Assembly (NCBI GenBank): GCA_051650105.1
Contig: JBOFIJ010000006.1
Span: forward strand, 124,001 to 188,000
Direction of reading: 5' to 3'
DNA from: CAMWXW01 sp051650105
GTDB lineage: Bacteria > Desulfobacterota > Desulfovibrionia > Desulfovibrionales > Desulfovibrionaceae
Length of the DNA: 64,000 nt
The translations under genes and the position numbers were made by a program. This document shows, in pieces, positions 1 to 9,257 of the stretch (positions are counted from its first letter, which is position 1; each line of letters starts with the position of its first letter). The notes below the pieces were generated by a model that saw nothing but the letters and a program-made list of their open reading frames with translations, was not told where the DNA came from and made no database searches.

Positions 1-1
1 T

Positions 2-1063
2 GTACATGCTCTAGATTCAGTTTCTTTAAGCATTTTAAATGGAGAATTTTATACATTGCTTGGTCCTTCTGGTTGTGGAAAAACCACAATATTAAGAATG
101 TTGGCAGGTTTTGAACACCCAACGTCTGGTACTATTTCCCTTAACAGAGAAATTATTAATGATTTACCTCCAGAGAAGCGAAAGGTAAATACTGTTTTTC
201 AAGATTATGCGCTTTTTCCTCATATGACTGTTTGGAACAATGTTTCTTTTGGATTAAAAATGCAAAAGTTAGACAAAGATGAAATTGCGTCTAGAGTAGA
301 GGCTATTTTATATAAAGTTGCTCTTAATAAATATGCTACAAGGTATCCTCATCAGCTTTCTGGAGGACAAAAACAACGAGTTGCTCTTGCGAGAGCGGCA
401 GTGAATAATCCCCTTGTACTTCTTTTAGATGAACCCTTTAGTGCTTTAGATCTTAAACTTCGAAGACAAATGCAAAAAGAAATGAAAGAGTTTCAACGAC
501 AATTAGGAATTACATTTGTTTTTGTTACTCATGATCAAGAGGAAGCATTTTCTCTTTCTGACCGTATTGTTGTTATGAATCATGGAAGAATTGCTCAAAT
601 AGGTACCCCTCAGGAAATTTATGAAGAGCCTGCCAATATGTTTGTTGCTGGATTTGTTGGAGATATTAATACACTGCCGGCTATTGTTGTTGAGAAAAAA
701 GAAAAAAATGCAAAAGATGAAGGAGCATATCTTGTTTCTCTTTTTGGAGTATTGTTTCCAATAAAAACAAAGAAAGTGCTTTATATTGGAGAAGCGATAA
801 AGGTTATGTTACGGCCAGAAGACCTTAGGATTGATTCTATTCAGTGTATGCCAGAAGGACAACCTTTTCTTGAAGGTATTATAGAGGAAGCTATTTACAA
901 AGGTGCTACCGTTGATTTGTATATTAAATTAGGTAATGGTGAACGGCTTTTAGCCTCTGAATTTTTTAATGAAGATGATGAAGATATTGATTATTTTAGA
1001 GGAGAACCTGTTGCAATAGCATGGGTTGATGGTTGGGAGGTAATTCTAAAAAATGAAGAATAG
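2..1063 (+). CDS. potA: Spermidine/putrescine ABC transporter ATPase PotA (5' partial)
   Basis: This is the ATPase of the PotABCD polyamine importer, which powers uptake at the inner membrane. The frame is open from base 2, so the start codon lies outside the window; the first visible codons already read as the ABC N-terminus. Walker A (GPSGCGKTT) follows at about 62-88, the Q-loop (FQDYALFPHM) near 200, the signature LSGGQKQR near 358, Walker B (LLLLDEP) near 418 and the H-loop THD near 529. The last third is the regulatory TOBE-type domain typical of PotA. It overlaps potB by 11 bases, so the four genes form one operon. A MalK-like sugar ATPase is the alternative, but the potBCD neighbours settle it. 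Confidence 0.93.
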   Translation, partial: VHALDSVSLSILNGEFYTLLGPSGCGKTTILRMLAGFEHPTSGTISLNREIINDLPPEKRKVNTVFQDYALFPHMTVWNNVSFGLKMQKLDKDEIASRVEAILYKVALNKYATRYPHQLSGGQKQRVALARAAVNNPLVLLLDEPFSALDLKLRRQMQKEMKEFQRQLGITFVFVTHDQEEAFSLSDRIVVMNHGRIAQIGTPQEIYEEPANMFVAGFVGDINTLPAIVVEKKEKNAKDEGAYLVSLFGVLFPIKTKKVLYIGEAIKVMLRPEDLRIDSIQCMPEGQPFLEGIIEEAIYKGATVDLYIKLGNGERLLASEFFNEDDEDIDYFRGEPVAIAWVDGWEVILKNEE

Positions 1064-1937
1064 TTTCCTAAGTAGAATTCACTATTTTAAATATATTACC
1101 ATAAGTATTGTCGTTACATGGCTTATTCTCTTTGCAATTATTCCTCAAATTGCTATTGTGGTTGTCGCTTTTTTAAAACGATCTCCTCAACAATTTGTTG
1201 AATTTACTTTTTCACTTGAGGCTTTTAGAAGGCTATTAGATCCTGTTTTATTAAAAATTATCTGGGATTCCCTTTTGCTTTCTTTTATAAGCACAGCTCT
1301 GTGTCTTTTATTTGGGTATCCATTGGCTTATGGAATAGCAACAGCTAAAAAACAATATAGGCCAATGTTACTATTACTTATTATTATTCCTTTTTGGACA
1401 AATTCTGTTATACGGACATATGCATTGATTTTATTTCTTAAAAAGGATGGTTTACTTAGTGGAGCTCTAGAGTACTTTGGAATTATTGATCAACCTATTT
1501 CTTTACTTTATGGAAATACAGCTATCTTTTTAGGTTTTCTTTATACATTATTGCCTTTTATGGTGTTGCCCATTTATGTTGCTATTGATAAGCTTGATCA
1601 AAAACTCTGTGATGCAGCAAGAGACCTTGGTGCTTCTTCCTTTTACACATTTGTGCATATTATTATTCCTTTAACCATGCCGGGTATTCTTGCTGGATGT
1701 ATGTTAGTATTTTTACCAACATTAACATATTTCTTTATACCAGAAATATTGGGTGGTGCTAAAATGGTGCTTATCGGTAACTTTATTAAGAATCAGTTCT
1801 TGCTCACTCAAGATTGGCCTCTTGGTGCGGTTGCTTGTATTATTCTTAGTCTTATTCTTTTCTTTCTTTTATTTCTTTATAAAAAAAGTGAACGATATAT
1901 TGCGGCTCAGAATACGAAGAAAAGGGGCACTATATGA
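1053..1937 (+). CDS. potB: Spermidine/putrescine ABC transporter permease PotB
   Basis: This is one of the two membrane permeases of the polyamine importer. The 294-residue protein has a hydrophobic N-terminal segment at about residues 15-38 and further membrane segments spread along it. The EAA loop that docks on PotA (AARDLGASSFYTF, then IPLTMPG) lies at about residues 187-215. Length matches the family. Its start overlaps the end of potA by 11 bases and its stop overlaps potC by 4 bases (ATGA), which indicates translational coupling. Confidence 0.93.
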   Translation: MKNSFLSRIHYFKYITISIVVTWLILFAIIPQIAIVVVAFLKRSPQQFVEFTFSLEAFRRLLDPVLLKIIWDSLLLSFISTALCLLFGYPLAYGIATAKKQYRPMLLLLIIIPFWTNSVIRTYALILFLKKDGLLSGALEYFGIIDQPISLLYGNTAIFLGFLYTLLPFMVLPIYVAIDKLDQKLCDAARDLGASSFYTFVHIIIPLTMPGILAGCMLVFLPTLTYFFIPEILGGAKMVLIGNFIKNQFLLTQDWPLGAVACIILSLILFFLLFLYKKSERYIAAQNTKKRGTI

Positions 1938-2707
1938 AACGGAAGGTATTGCCTATATATGTTATTGTAGTATATATTTTTCTTTATTTGCCTATTTTTG
2001 CTGTGATTGTTTTTTCTTTTAATGATAGTAAATATAATCTTGTTTGGAAGGGATTTACATTTAAATGGTATGAATCGTTATTGCATAATTCTGCCCTTAT
2101 TGATGCTACCGTTTTATCATTAACATTGGCTATTAGTAGTGCAACAATTGCTACTATTTTGGGAACATTATCGGCTCTTTGTATTCATAGGTATACATTT
2201 TGGGGTAAATCGTTATTGCATGGAACAATATACCTTCTTACTGTGTCACCAGATATTGTTATGGGTATAGCGCTTCTCGTTTTTTTTGTTACTATAGAAT
2301 TACAGCTTGGTTTTGTCACGTTACTTATTGCACACATTACTTTGGGGCTTCCCTTCGTTGCAATTACTGTATTAGCAAGATTATCTTCTCTTAGCGGCCA
2401 TTTAATAGAAGCAGCTAAAGATTTGGGGGCTTCTGAATGGGTTGCATTTAGGACAGTGGTGTTACCTCTTATCATGCCAGCTCTTGTTGCGGGATGGTTT
2501 CTTAGTTTTACCCTTTCAATTGATGATATTCTTATAAGCTTTTTTCTTTCTTCTCCCCAATATGAATTGCTTTCTTTGCGAATATATTCTGTAGTGAGAC
2601 TTGGTATAAAGCCCGATATCAATGCTCTTTCTACTATCATGTTTGGGATAACAGTCATTTTTATCATTACTTCACAATATTTTTTACATTCTAGGAGAAA
2701 AATATAA
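1934..2707 (+). CDS. potC: Spermidine/putrescine ABC transporter permease PotC
   Basis: This is the second permease, which pairs with PotB to form the membrane channel. The 257-residue protein has an N-terminal membrane segment and the EAA motif (EAAKDLGASEWVAF, then LPLIMPAL) at about residues 160-188. It overlaps potB by 4 bases and shares one base with potD (TAATG). Length and position are canonical for PotC. Confidence 0.93.
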   Translation: MKRKVLPIYVIVVYIFLYLPIFAVIVFSFNDSKYNLVWKGFTFKWYESLLHNSALIDATVLSLTLAISSATIATILGTLSALCIHRYTFWGKSLLHGTIYLLTVSPDIVMGIALLVFFVTIELQLGFVTLLIAHITLGLPFVAITVLARLSSLSGHLIEAAKDLGASEWVAFRTVVLPLIMPALVAGWFLSFTLSIDDILISFFLSSPQYELLSLRIYSVVRLGIKPDINALSTIMFGITVIFIITSQYFLHSRRKI

Positions 2708-3753
2708 TGAAAATATTAGTATCTTTTTTTATAGTATTGTCTTTTTTCTTTCCTGTTTCTGTAGGAGAAGCAAAGAAAAAAAGAGTTGTCATTATTTACA
2801 ATTGGTCTGAATATATTCCAGAAAATGTTCTTAAACAGTTTGAAAAAGAAACGGGGATACGTGTTATTTATAGCACATATGAATCTAATGAGGCTATGTT
2901 TGCTAAATTAAAGATTTTGGAAGGAAAGGGCTATGATATTATAGTGCCTTCCACATATGTTATTAGTAAACTTAAAAATAACAATTTATTGCATCCTATA
3001 GATAAAAGTAAGTTAACAAATTTTGCTAATATTAATCCTTTGTTATTGGGACAATCTTTTGATAGGAAAAATGAATATAGTATACCCTATATGTGGGGGT
3101 CTACTCTTTTGCTTGTCAATAAATCAAAGATAGATCCCACTAAAATCACAAGTTGGAATGATTTAAAGAAAAAAGAATTTAAGGGGCACGTTTTTCTTTC
3201 TGATGATTTACGTGATACTATGGGTATTGCTCTTAGGACACTCGGTTTCTCTCCTAATACAAGGGATGCTAAGCAGATAGAGCAAGCTGCCAAATGGTTA
3301 GAGGAATTAATGCCTTCAGTTCGTGTATTTGATATTACGGCACAGAAGCAGGCTTTTGTCAGTAAGGAAGTACTAATTGGTACTGTATGGAGTGGAGATG
3401 CTTTTGTAGCTATAGAAGAAAATAGCGATCTTGTGCCTGTTTATCCTAAGGAAGGAGTTTCTCTGTGGATTGATAGTTTTGTTATTCCAAAGGGTGCAAA
3501 AAATATAGATGAGGCGCATGAATTTATTAATTTTTTATTGCGACCAGAGATAGCTGCTCAAAGTGTTGAAGAGTATTTCTATTCTACACCAAATATCCAT
3601 GCTGTACAATATTTGCCTCCTGAAATAGTAAAGAATTCCCTTATTAATCCACCAGATAAGCTTATAGAGAAATCTGCAATTTTAGATGATGTTGGTGATG
3701 CGATTGGAATATATGAGCAATCTTGGGAAAAGATTAAAGTAAAAAATAAGTGA
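2707..3753 (+). CDS. potD: Periplasmic spermidine/putrescine-binding protein PotD
   Basis: This is the solute-binding protein that captures polyamine in the periplasm and hands it to PotBC. A signal peptide covers about residues 1-22 (hydrophobic core FFIVLSFFFPVSV). The mature protein begins with the family-typical VVIIYNWSEYIPENVLKQFE stretch. Length of 348 residues is normal. It is the last operon gene and is followed by a hairpin terminator. Its last ~165 bases are present again, decayed, just downstream of that terminator. Confidence 0.93.
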   Translation: MKILVSFFIVLSFFFPVSVGEAKKKRVVIIYNWSEYIPENVLKQFEKETGIRVIYSTYESNEAMFAKLKILEGKGYDIIVPSTYVISKLKNNNLLHPIDKSKLTNFANINPLLLGQSFDRKNEYSIPYMWGSTLLLVNKSKIDPTKITSWNDLKKKEFKGHVFLSDDLRDTMGIALRTLGFSPNTRDAKQIEQAAKWLEELMPSVRVFDITAQKQAFVSKEVLIGTVWSGDAFVAIEENSDLVPVYPKEGVSLWIDSFVIPKGAKNIDEAHEFINFLLRPEIAAQSVEEYFYSTPNIHAVQYLPPEIVKNSLINPPDKLIEKSAILDDVGDAIGIYEQSWEKIKVKNK

Positions 3754-3761
3754 TATTTTGT

Positions 3762-3796
3762 AAAAGGTTTCTTTGTATATGAGAAGCCTTTTTTAT
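3762..3796 (+). terminator. Rho-independent terminator of potABCD
   Basis: An 11-bp stem pairs 3762-3772 (AAAAGGTTTCT) with 3782-3792 (AGAAGCCTTTT) through one G-T pair, with a 9-base loop and a run of T on the 3' side. It starts 8 bases after the potD stop. Confidence 0.8.
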
Positions 3797-3798
3797 TG

Positions 3799-3963
3799 TG
3801 TATCTTTCTATTCTACAATATCCATGCTGTACAATATTTGCTTCCTGAAATAGTAAAGAATTCCCTTATTAATCTAGCAGATAAGCTTATAGAGAAATCT
3901 GCAATGTTAGATGATGTTGGTGTGATGCGATTGGAATATATGAGCAATCTTTGGAAAAGAGTA
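3799..3963 (+). pseudogene. Decayed tandem copy of the potD 3' end
   Basis: These bases repeat about 3572-3738 of potD with an offset of about 224 bases, for example TCCATGCTGTACAATATTTG in both. The copy carries a 4-base deletion (near 3816), a 2-base insertion (GGTGTGATGCG against GGTGATGCG) and several substitutions, so it cannot encode the PotD tail. It lies behind the potD terminator and has no start of its own. It is best read as a partial tandem duplication now drifting. Confidence 0.85.
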
Positions 3964-4549
3964 GTAGTAATATAGTATTGATGTAACAAGGAGATTCTAT
4001 GTTCATAATGTGCATATCTAATATAAAGTTATATGTTGTTGTTCTTACACAATAACTTTACAAATGAAAAGAATGTTATGTAAAATGTTTTTTTGTGTTA
4101 TTTTTTGTATTGTTTTCTTTCTTATTGGAAATAGAGAGTGTTATATTCTTTCTAAATTTGTAATGAAAAAAATATCATAGTGTTTATAATGTTCGTAAAT
4201 GGAAATTTTTGTCGATATTGTTTATAAAAAAAATAGGATTGTATAAGAATATATAGATGTTTCTATTTAGGAGAGAAAATTTTCTCTTTATTCATGAGAG
4301 TATTGATTTTTTATATGAAGTAGTACATATTCTCCACTGGTGTTTTTGGAAATTAAGGATAATTTTATTTGATGCTCTTGGAAAATAGTGTATTTATAGT
4401 ATAGTATTTCATAAATAAATTTCCATTACATAAGAATATATTATGTAGTAAAAGAATATGTATAATGTCATTATCTCGTTGAGAATATATGTTATTATTG
4501 TTCCTATCTTGTAGAAAACATTATTTTTTGTTGGGAAGGTGGATGAGAG
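3964..4549. other. Long spacer without a supported gene
   Basis: Very AT-rich spacer between the potD repeat and nth. A 38-codon frame at 4064-4180 (+) starts with a hydrophobic stretch that looks like a signal peptide, but it has no clear ribosome binding site and no recognised family. A 17-codon frame at about 3999 follows an AAGGAG-like site. I see no RNA gene. It is most likely eroded DNA. Confidence 0.5.
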
Positions 4550-5203
4550 ATGAGTAAAGAAGAAAAAGCCCTTTTTGTATTATGTTCTCTTAGAAGAAGG
4601 TATCCTGTAATTCCTACTCTGCTATATGCAAAGAACCCTTGGGAGCATCTTGTTGCTACTATTTTGTCTGCTCAGTGTACTGATGCACGAGTTAATATGA
4701 TAACACCATATTTTTTTGAGATGTGGCCAACACCGTATGATCTATATGATGTGGAACAAGTAGAAGTTGAGAGTGTTATACGAAGTACTGGATTTTTTAG
4801 AAATAAAGCAAAACACCTAATAGGAAGTGCGAGAAGAATTATTGATTATTATGGAGGTGAAGTTCCAAGTACGATGGAGGATTTGCTTTCTTTGCCTGGA
4901 GTTGCACGAAAAACAGCTAATGTTGTATTATGGGAACAATTTGGTATAAATAAGGGTTTAGCAATAGATACTCATGTAAAAAGAATAATGCATCATTTAG
5001 GGCTCACAGAAAATACAAATCCAGATAAAGTTGAACAAGACCTTATTGTACTTTTTCCTCAAGAGGACTGGGGGGATATAAATAAAATGATGGTTTGGTT
5101 TGGAAGAGAAGTATGCGATGCAAAAAAACCACGTTGTAATGGATGCTGTTTGTTTGACGTTTGTGAGTATAGCATAAACAAAAATATCGTAAGACCAGCC
5201 TAA
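4550..5203 (+). CDS. nth: Endonuclease III
   Basis: This base-excision repair glycosylase/AP lyase removes oxidised pyrimidines. The 217-residue protein has the helix-hairpin-helix LPGVARKTANVV with catalytic Lys121, the catalytic Asp140 in AIDTH, and the 4Fe-4S ligands Cys189, Cys196, Cys199 and Cys205 in the canonical C-X6-C-X2-C-X5-C spacing. All key residues are present, in contrast to the related protein at 51538-52218. The start is the ATG just after GGTGGATGAGAG. It stands alone and converges with the HU gene. Confidence 0.96.
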   Translation: MSKEEKALFVLCSLRRRYPVIPTLLYAKNPWEHLVATILSAQCTDARVNMITPYFFEMWPTPYDLYDVEQVEVESVIRSTGFFRNKAKHLIGSARRIIDYYGGEVPSTMEDLLSLPGVARKTANVVLWEQFGINKGLAIDTHVKRIMHHLGLTENTNPDKVEQDLIVLFPQEDWGDINKMMVWFGREVCDAKKPRCNGCCLFDVCEYSINKNIVRPA

Positions 5204-5248
5204 GAACACAGTGCACTTATACAAGTCTCACGATACGTAATTTTGAAG

Positions 5249-5530
5249 CTACTTGGATTTTACTTTTTCTTTAAGGCTCTTTGATGGAGTGAAGCGAGCA
5301 ACTTTGGAAGAAGGTATCAATATTTCTTCACCAGTACGCAAATTCCTACCTTTACGGGCTGCACGTTCTACAATTTTAAAACTACCCAAATCAGGTAAAG
5401 AAACAGAATCACCTTGAGTCAACACATCTACTAAAGATGATATTACAACAGTTAATGCTGTTTCTGCCTGTGCTTTAGACGGATATCCACCTATTTTTTG
5501 AATTTTTTCAATAAGATCTGCTTTAGTCAT
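5249..5530 (-). CDS. HU family DNA-binding protein
   Basis: This is a small histone-like nucleoid protein that binds and bends DNA as a dimer. The 93 residues start MTKADLIEKI and carry the HU signature around residues 46-65 (LPDLGSFKIVERAARKGRN) with the arm motif RNLRTGEEI. An AAGGAG site precedes the ATG. Length matches HU; an IHF-like role cannot be excluded from sequence alone. Upstream is a near-palindrome at 5565-5587 that may lie in its leader or promoter. Confidence 0.92.
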   Translation of the reverse strand: MTKADLIEKIQKIGGYPSKAQAETALTVVISSLVDVLTQGDSVSLPDLGSFKIVERAARKGRNLRTGEEILIPSSKVARFTPSKSLKEKVKSK

Positions 5531-5888
5531 GAAAACTCCTTGCGATAAATAAAGCTGTACGATCGCGAATCTTAATTAAGATTTCGCTCCGTGGAATATT
5601 GTGCCATTCTACACTATTAGTAGAAAAAAATCTAGCCTTTCTAGAGAAAATATTTTTTTCTCTTTAAAATTTCTTTTCTCAGAGCCAGAAAATAGTAATT
5701 GATCTTTTTAATAGATAGTGCTTTCTGTTGCTTGAAGAATCGTCGATAACATACACTAAAAATTTAGGATAATCAAGAGAAGATGTATAGATAATAGATG
5801 ATTATTTTACAGTCAATCATGGAATATCTTTTGCTTACTAATTCTGTAAAGATAGTTTTTAGTCCACTCTGTTGTATTAGGAAATGAT
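5531..5888. promoter_or_regulatory. Divergent control region HU / fliM with inverted repeat
   Basis: This 358-base spacer separates the divergent HU gene and fliM. It holds a near-palindrome at 5565-5587, with arms GCGAAT and ATTTCGC around the perfect centre CTTAATTAAG, about 35 bases upstream of the HU start. It could be an operator or a leader hairpin. I see no convincing sigma-70 or sigma-54 promoter for fliM. Confidence 0.4.
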
Positions 5889-6872
5889 ATGTCAACATTA
5901 GCTCAAGATGAAATAGATAATTTATTGAAAGGATTAGATAGTGGGGATATAGATCTTGAAGATAAAGATAGTTTTTCTTCAGATAAGGAAGTAGTTCTTT
6001 TTAGTCTTGCAAATCAGGATAGAATTATCCGTGGTAGAATGCCTGTTCTTGAGATAGTGAATGACCGGTTTGCAAGGCTATGCACAAGTTATATGAGTAA
6101 TATTACTCGGAAACGTGTTGAGTTTAATCCTATTTCTGTAGATATGTTGAAATTTGGTGATTTCTTGCGTGGTCTTGCTGTTCCAACAAGTATACATCTT
6201 TTTAAAATGGAACCATTAAGAGGAAATGCTCTTGCTGTTATTGATGCTAGATTAGTTTTTGCTTTAGTGGAAAATTTTTTTGGTGGAATTGGTAGTGTGC
6301 CAAAAATAGAAGGAAGAGAATTTACTCCCATTGAGCAGTCTATTATTACTAAGGTAGCTCGTATTTTACTTGCTAATCTTGAAGAAGCATGGAGGCCTGT
6401 TCATGAGTTATCTTTTGAATTAATTCGTTCTGAAATTAATCCACAATTTGCTGCAATTGTTCCTCCTAGTGAGGTTGTTATTGCTGTTTCCTTCGAGGTA
6501 GAATTAGATAACACTACAGGGACATTTTCTGTATGTCTGCCTTACGCAACAATAGAACCAATACGTTCTAAATTACACGCTAGTTTTCAAACAGAACGTT
6601 TGGAGATTGATCATGGTTGGGTTGCTAGATTGAAGGAGCGCATTATGGAAACACCTCTTGAAGCATGTGTAGAACTTGGTAAGGCACAAATTACGAGTAA
6701 GCAACTACTTAGATTGCGAGAAGGTGATATTATTATGTTGAATACAGAAGAAGAATCATTATTGCCAATATCTATTGGAGGAGTGATTAAATTTTGGGGA
6801 AAACCTGGTATATCGCGCGCTAATAAGGCCATGCATATTATTAAGGAAGAGGAAATAAGTAGTAATGTGTAG
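5889..6872 (+). CDS. fliM: Flagellar motor switch protein FliM
   Basis: FliM is a C-ring protein that binds phospho-CheY and sets flagellar rotation direction. The 327-residue protein starts with the CheY-binding peptide (DEIDNLLKGL, residues 7-16). The middle CheC-like domain (about 45-230) includes FFGGIGSVP, and the C-terminal SpoA domain spans about 250-320. Length is normal. It is the only flagellar gene here and has no flagellar neighbours, so the locus is a fragment of a dispersed regulon. Confidence 0.94.
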   Translation: MSTLAQDEIDNLLKGLDSGDIDLEDKDSFSSDKEVVLFSLANQDRIIRGRMPVLEIVNDRFARLCTSYMSNITRKRVEFNPISVDMLKFGDFLRGLAVPTSIHLFKMEPLRGNALAVIDARLVFALVENFFGGIGSVPKIEGREFTPIEQSIITKVARILLANLEEAWRPVHELSFELIRSEINPQFAAIVPPSEVVIAVSFEVELDNTTGTFSVCLPYATIEPIRSKLHASFQTERLEIDHGWVARLKERIMETPLEACVELGKAQITSKQLLRLREGDIIMLNTEEESLLPISIGGVIKFWGKPGISRANKAMHIIKEEEISSNV

Positions 6873-7290
6873 TGTATCTTTACTGGAGTGTAAAGATTGG
6901 TAATTTCTCGAAAAAAATTAGCGTTGTTCTTTTTATGGAAAGACAAGAGTCTCTATGTGATTGGTATTGTTTTTTAGAATGTGACAAGAGTTTTTAGTAT
7001 AGGGGAAACACTAGAATAAGATGCATATACTCACTATAGCATTATAGGAAAAATATGAAACTATTTTCTAAAGAGTTTTTATCTCATTACGGAAACGAAA
7101 ATGGTACATAGTATCTAGGAAAAGTTCTTGTTTTATATGAAATACGTGAGATGTATGCTGGTGACGTGTGTTAGAACAGTAATGGTTAAGATTGCTCTAT
7201 TGGTATCCTTAAAAAATGAATTTGATAAGAGAAGAGAACTCTGTAGAGAAGGTTTTTATTGTCTGGAGAAATGTTGCCAACACAAGTGCT
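6873..7290. other. Spacer between convergent fliM and DHH gene
   Basis: 418 AT-rich bases. I find no frame with a recognisable product, no RNA gene and no strong terminator hairpin for either convergent gene. Confidence 0.5.
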
Positions 7291-8274
7291 TTATACAGTG
7301 AAAATATAGGTATCTAATGCCTCTAAGAGCTCTTTTTTTGTTGTTTCCAAATCATTTTTATAAAAAGCACCACAGGCATTTCTGTGGCCTCCACCACCAA
7401 AATGTTGTGCAAGTGGTATAATGTTGGTATCAAAAGAACGAATGCTTATTTTTACACCAGAAACAGAACCCGTGTGTTCTTTGAGCACAATAGATATGGA
7501 TAACGATTGCAGGTGCATTATAAAAGAAACAATACCTTCTAGGTCTTCAGGTGTACAAGAGTATTGTTTTAAAAGAGTTTCTGTGATAGTTATAATAGAA
7601 ACTTTATTTCCTTTATATGTTTCTAAATGCATGAGAATGTGTCCCCATAAGTTCATCTTTCCAGGAGTCCATTGACATTTATATTTTCGGATGAAGTCGG
7701 CAACACGTAAACCAGAATCAACAATATTTGCGGCTAAAGAAAGTGCTCGTGCATCTGTATTTGTATTAACAAAATTCCCTGTATCTTCGGTAATAGAAAG
7801 ATAGAGAGCTTCTCCCAAAATACCAGTTAAAGGAATTCCTAGAAATAGAGCAATTTCTGCTACAATACATCCTGTTGCGGCGTAGGTAGCGTCTACAATA
7901 TTTCCTATGTTAGCAAAATTTTTCCCAACAAGATGGTGATCTATATTAAACGTGTTTAGTGCAGGAATAAGGGGGAACAATTCCTTTCCAACTCTTATGC
8001 TTTCACTAACATCAAGAATAATAAGACTCTCTGGCATAAACTCTTTTTGTAGCTCTTCTAAACTGGTGTAGACAGGAGAAAAAAATGGAAGAGGGGAAAG
8101 GTATTTTGGAATACCTGTGCTTGTATATAGGGCATAGCGCTTAGAAAGCGTTTCTAAAATGCATGCCATAGCAAGCATAGAGCCCAAAGCATCTCCGTCT
8201 GGGTTCTCATGTGCTGTGATAACATAATTATCGTAAAGAGCTAATTTCTTAGCAATACTCTCTGCAGTATCCAC
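7291..8274 (-). CDS. DHH/DHHA1 phosphoesterase, NrnA-like
   Basis: This family degrades short oligoribonucleotides (nanoRNase) and dephosphorylates pAp. With the start used here the protein has 327 residues. It shows the first metal motif HENPDGDALGS, then LDVSES and the DHH triad in FNIDHH, and the DHHA1 domain ends with GGGGHRNACGA. The ATG-initiated frame would begin at 8343 and overlap rpmB by 70 bases. I prefer the GTG at 8274, which shares its first base with the rpmB stop (TAGTG) and gives the usual family length and translational coupling. Related genes often sit with rbfA/truB; here it follows rpmB. Confidence 0.85.
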   Translation of the reverse strand: MDTAESIAKKLALYDNYVITAHENPDGDALGSMLAMACILETLSKRYALYTSTGIPKYLSPLPFFSPVYTSLEELQKEFMPESLIILDVSESIRVGKELFPLIPALNTFNIDHHLVGKNFANIGNIVDATYAATGCIVAEIALFLGIPLTGILGEALYLSITEDTGNFVNTNTDARALSLAANIVDSGLRVADFIRKYKCQWTPGKMNLWGHILMHLETYKGNKVSIITITETLLKQYSCTPEDLEGIVSFIMHLQSLSISIVLKEHTGSVSGVKISIRSFDTNIIPLAQHFGGGGHRNACGAFYKNDLETTKKELLEALDTYIFTV

Positions 8275-8492
8275 TATTCTGTCACAAATTTCTCTATAAG
8301 CATAGGTTTTATAATTTTGCCAGAACGTATGCAACGCGTACATACACGGACAGTTTGTATTCTGCCATTAGGGCTTTGATGTCTTGCATATTGCAAATTA
8401 GGGAAAAATTTTCTTTTTGTTTTTATATTTGAGTGGCTAACTCTATTTCCTGTTTCTGTTTTTTTGCCACAAAGTTCGCATTCTCTAGCCAT
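8274..8492 (-). CDS. rpmB: 50S ribosomal protein L28
   Basis: This is a large-subunit ribosomal protein. The open frame extends up to 8552, but the family N-terminus MARECELCGKKTETGNRVSH begins at 8492, right after a GGAGAA site, giving 72 residues. The two Cys of the first motif and a later CTRC keep the zinc-ribbon form of L28. Its stop overlaps the likely GTG start of the DHH gene. Confidence 0.95.
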   Translation of the reverse strand: MARECELCGKKTETGNRVSHSNIKTKRKFFPNLQYARHQSPNGRIQTVRVCTRCIRSGKIIKPMLIEKFVTE

Positions 8493-8685
8493 ATTGTTCT
8501 CCTTCAAGGTGCTTAGATCCCTCATACATATATGCACACGAAAGTACGGCAAGATAAAAGGGTAGCCAAAGCTTGGTTAGAGTCTATCTATTCATAATAG
8601 AAAAAGCAAGTCTTTTCTTGACTTATTTTAAAACCAAGGATACAAGGGTGTGTATCCTTAACTTTAACTGAGACGTGGAGACTGT

Positions 8686-9216
8686 ATGGAATCAATATGG
8701 CTTTGTATCGATGACATTCCAGAAGAGGGTTTTCATGCAAAATTTTCGGACAAGGAACAATTTATTTGGACAAAGCCCATCAGTGAATACTCTTTAGGGA
8801 TTTCACTAATTGATCCTGTTAGGGCAGAGCTCTCCATTTTTTTGCAAGATGAGGGTTGTTTAGTTCAGGGTGAAGTATTTGCCAGTATTGAACAGCCGTG
8901 TGATGTGTGTCTTATCCCTGTGAAAAAGAATATTGGGCACATATTTGACGATTTTATTGATTTTACTGAAATATCTCCCACAGATACAACGCGTGTATGC
9001 ATAGGAAAATCGGGTTCAGCAGAAATTAATATAGCGGGCATTTTATGGGAAGAGTTTCTATTTGATACTACAGGTAAAACACATTGTTCTTCTTCATGTT
9101 TTGGGCTCTGCTCTTTGTGCGGGAAAAAGAAAGTCTCTTCTCTTTGTTTGTGTGAGGATGAACAAAATAAGAAAAATAACCCTTTTGCTAATATTTTACT
9201 TGCAAATAGAAAATAA
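8686..9216 (+). CDS. DUF177 (YceD-type) protein
   Basis: This family is the usual upstream partner of rpmF and has been linked to 23S rRNA accumulation and ribosome assembly. The 176-residue protein carries the conserved centre (EQPCDVCLIPVKKNI, about residues 66-80) and a C-terminal cysteine cluster (CSSSCFGLCSLCG, about 137-149) with a CLC further on, typical of the deltaproteobacterial version. It precedes rpmF by 41 bases. A GTGGAG site lies before the ATG. Confidence 0.87.
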   Translation: MESIWLCIDDIPEEGFHAKFSDKEQFIWTKPISEYSLGISLIDPVRAELSIFLQDEGCLVQGEVFASIEQPCDVCLIPVKKNIGHIFDDFIDFTEISPTDTTRVCIGKSGSAEINIAGILWEEFLFDTTGKTHCSSSCFGLCSLCGKKKVSSLCLCEDEQNKKNNPFANILLANRK

Positions 9217-9257
9217 CCGTTATATAGTTTACTGAGAGATCATCTAGAGAGGTTGTT

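Noticed and set aside
2185..2667. 160-codon minus-strand frame opposite potC
   Set aside because: It is fully antisense to a well-supported permease gene, has no family resemblance and no ribosome binding site.
4064..4180. 38-codon frame with signal-peptide-like N-terminus in the spacer before nth
   Set aside because: There is no clear ribosome binding site and no recognisable mature part; hydrophobic short frames are expected in T-rich DNA.
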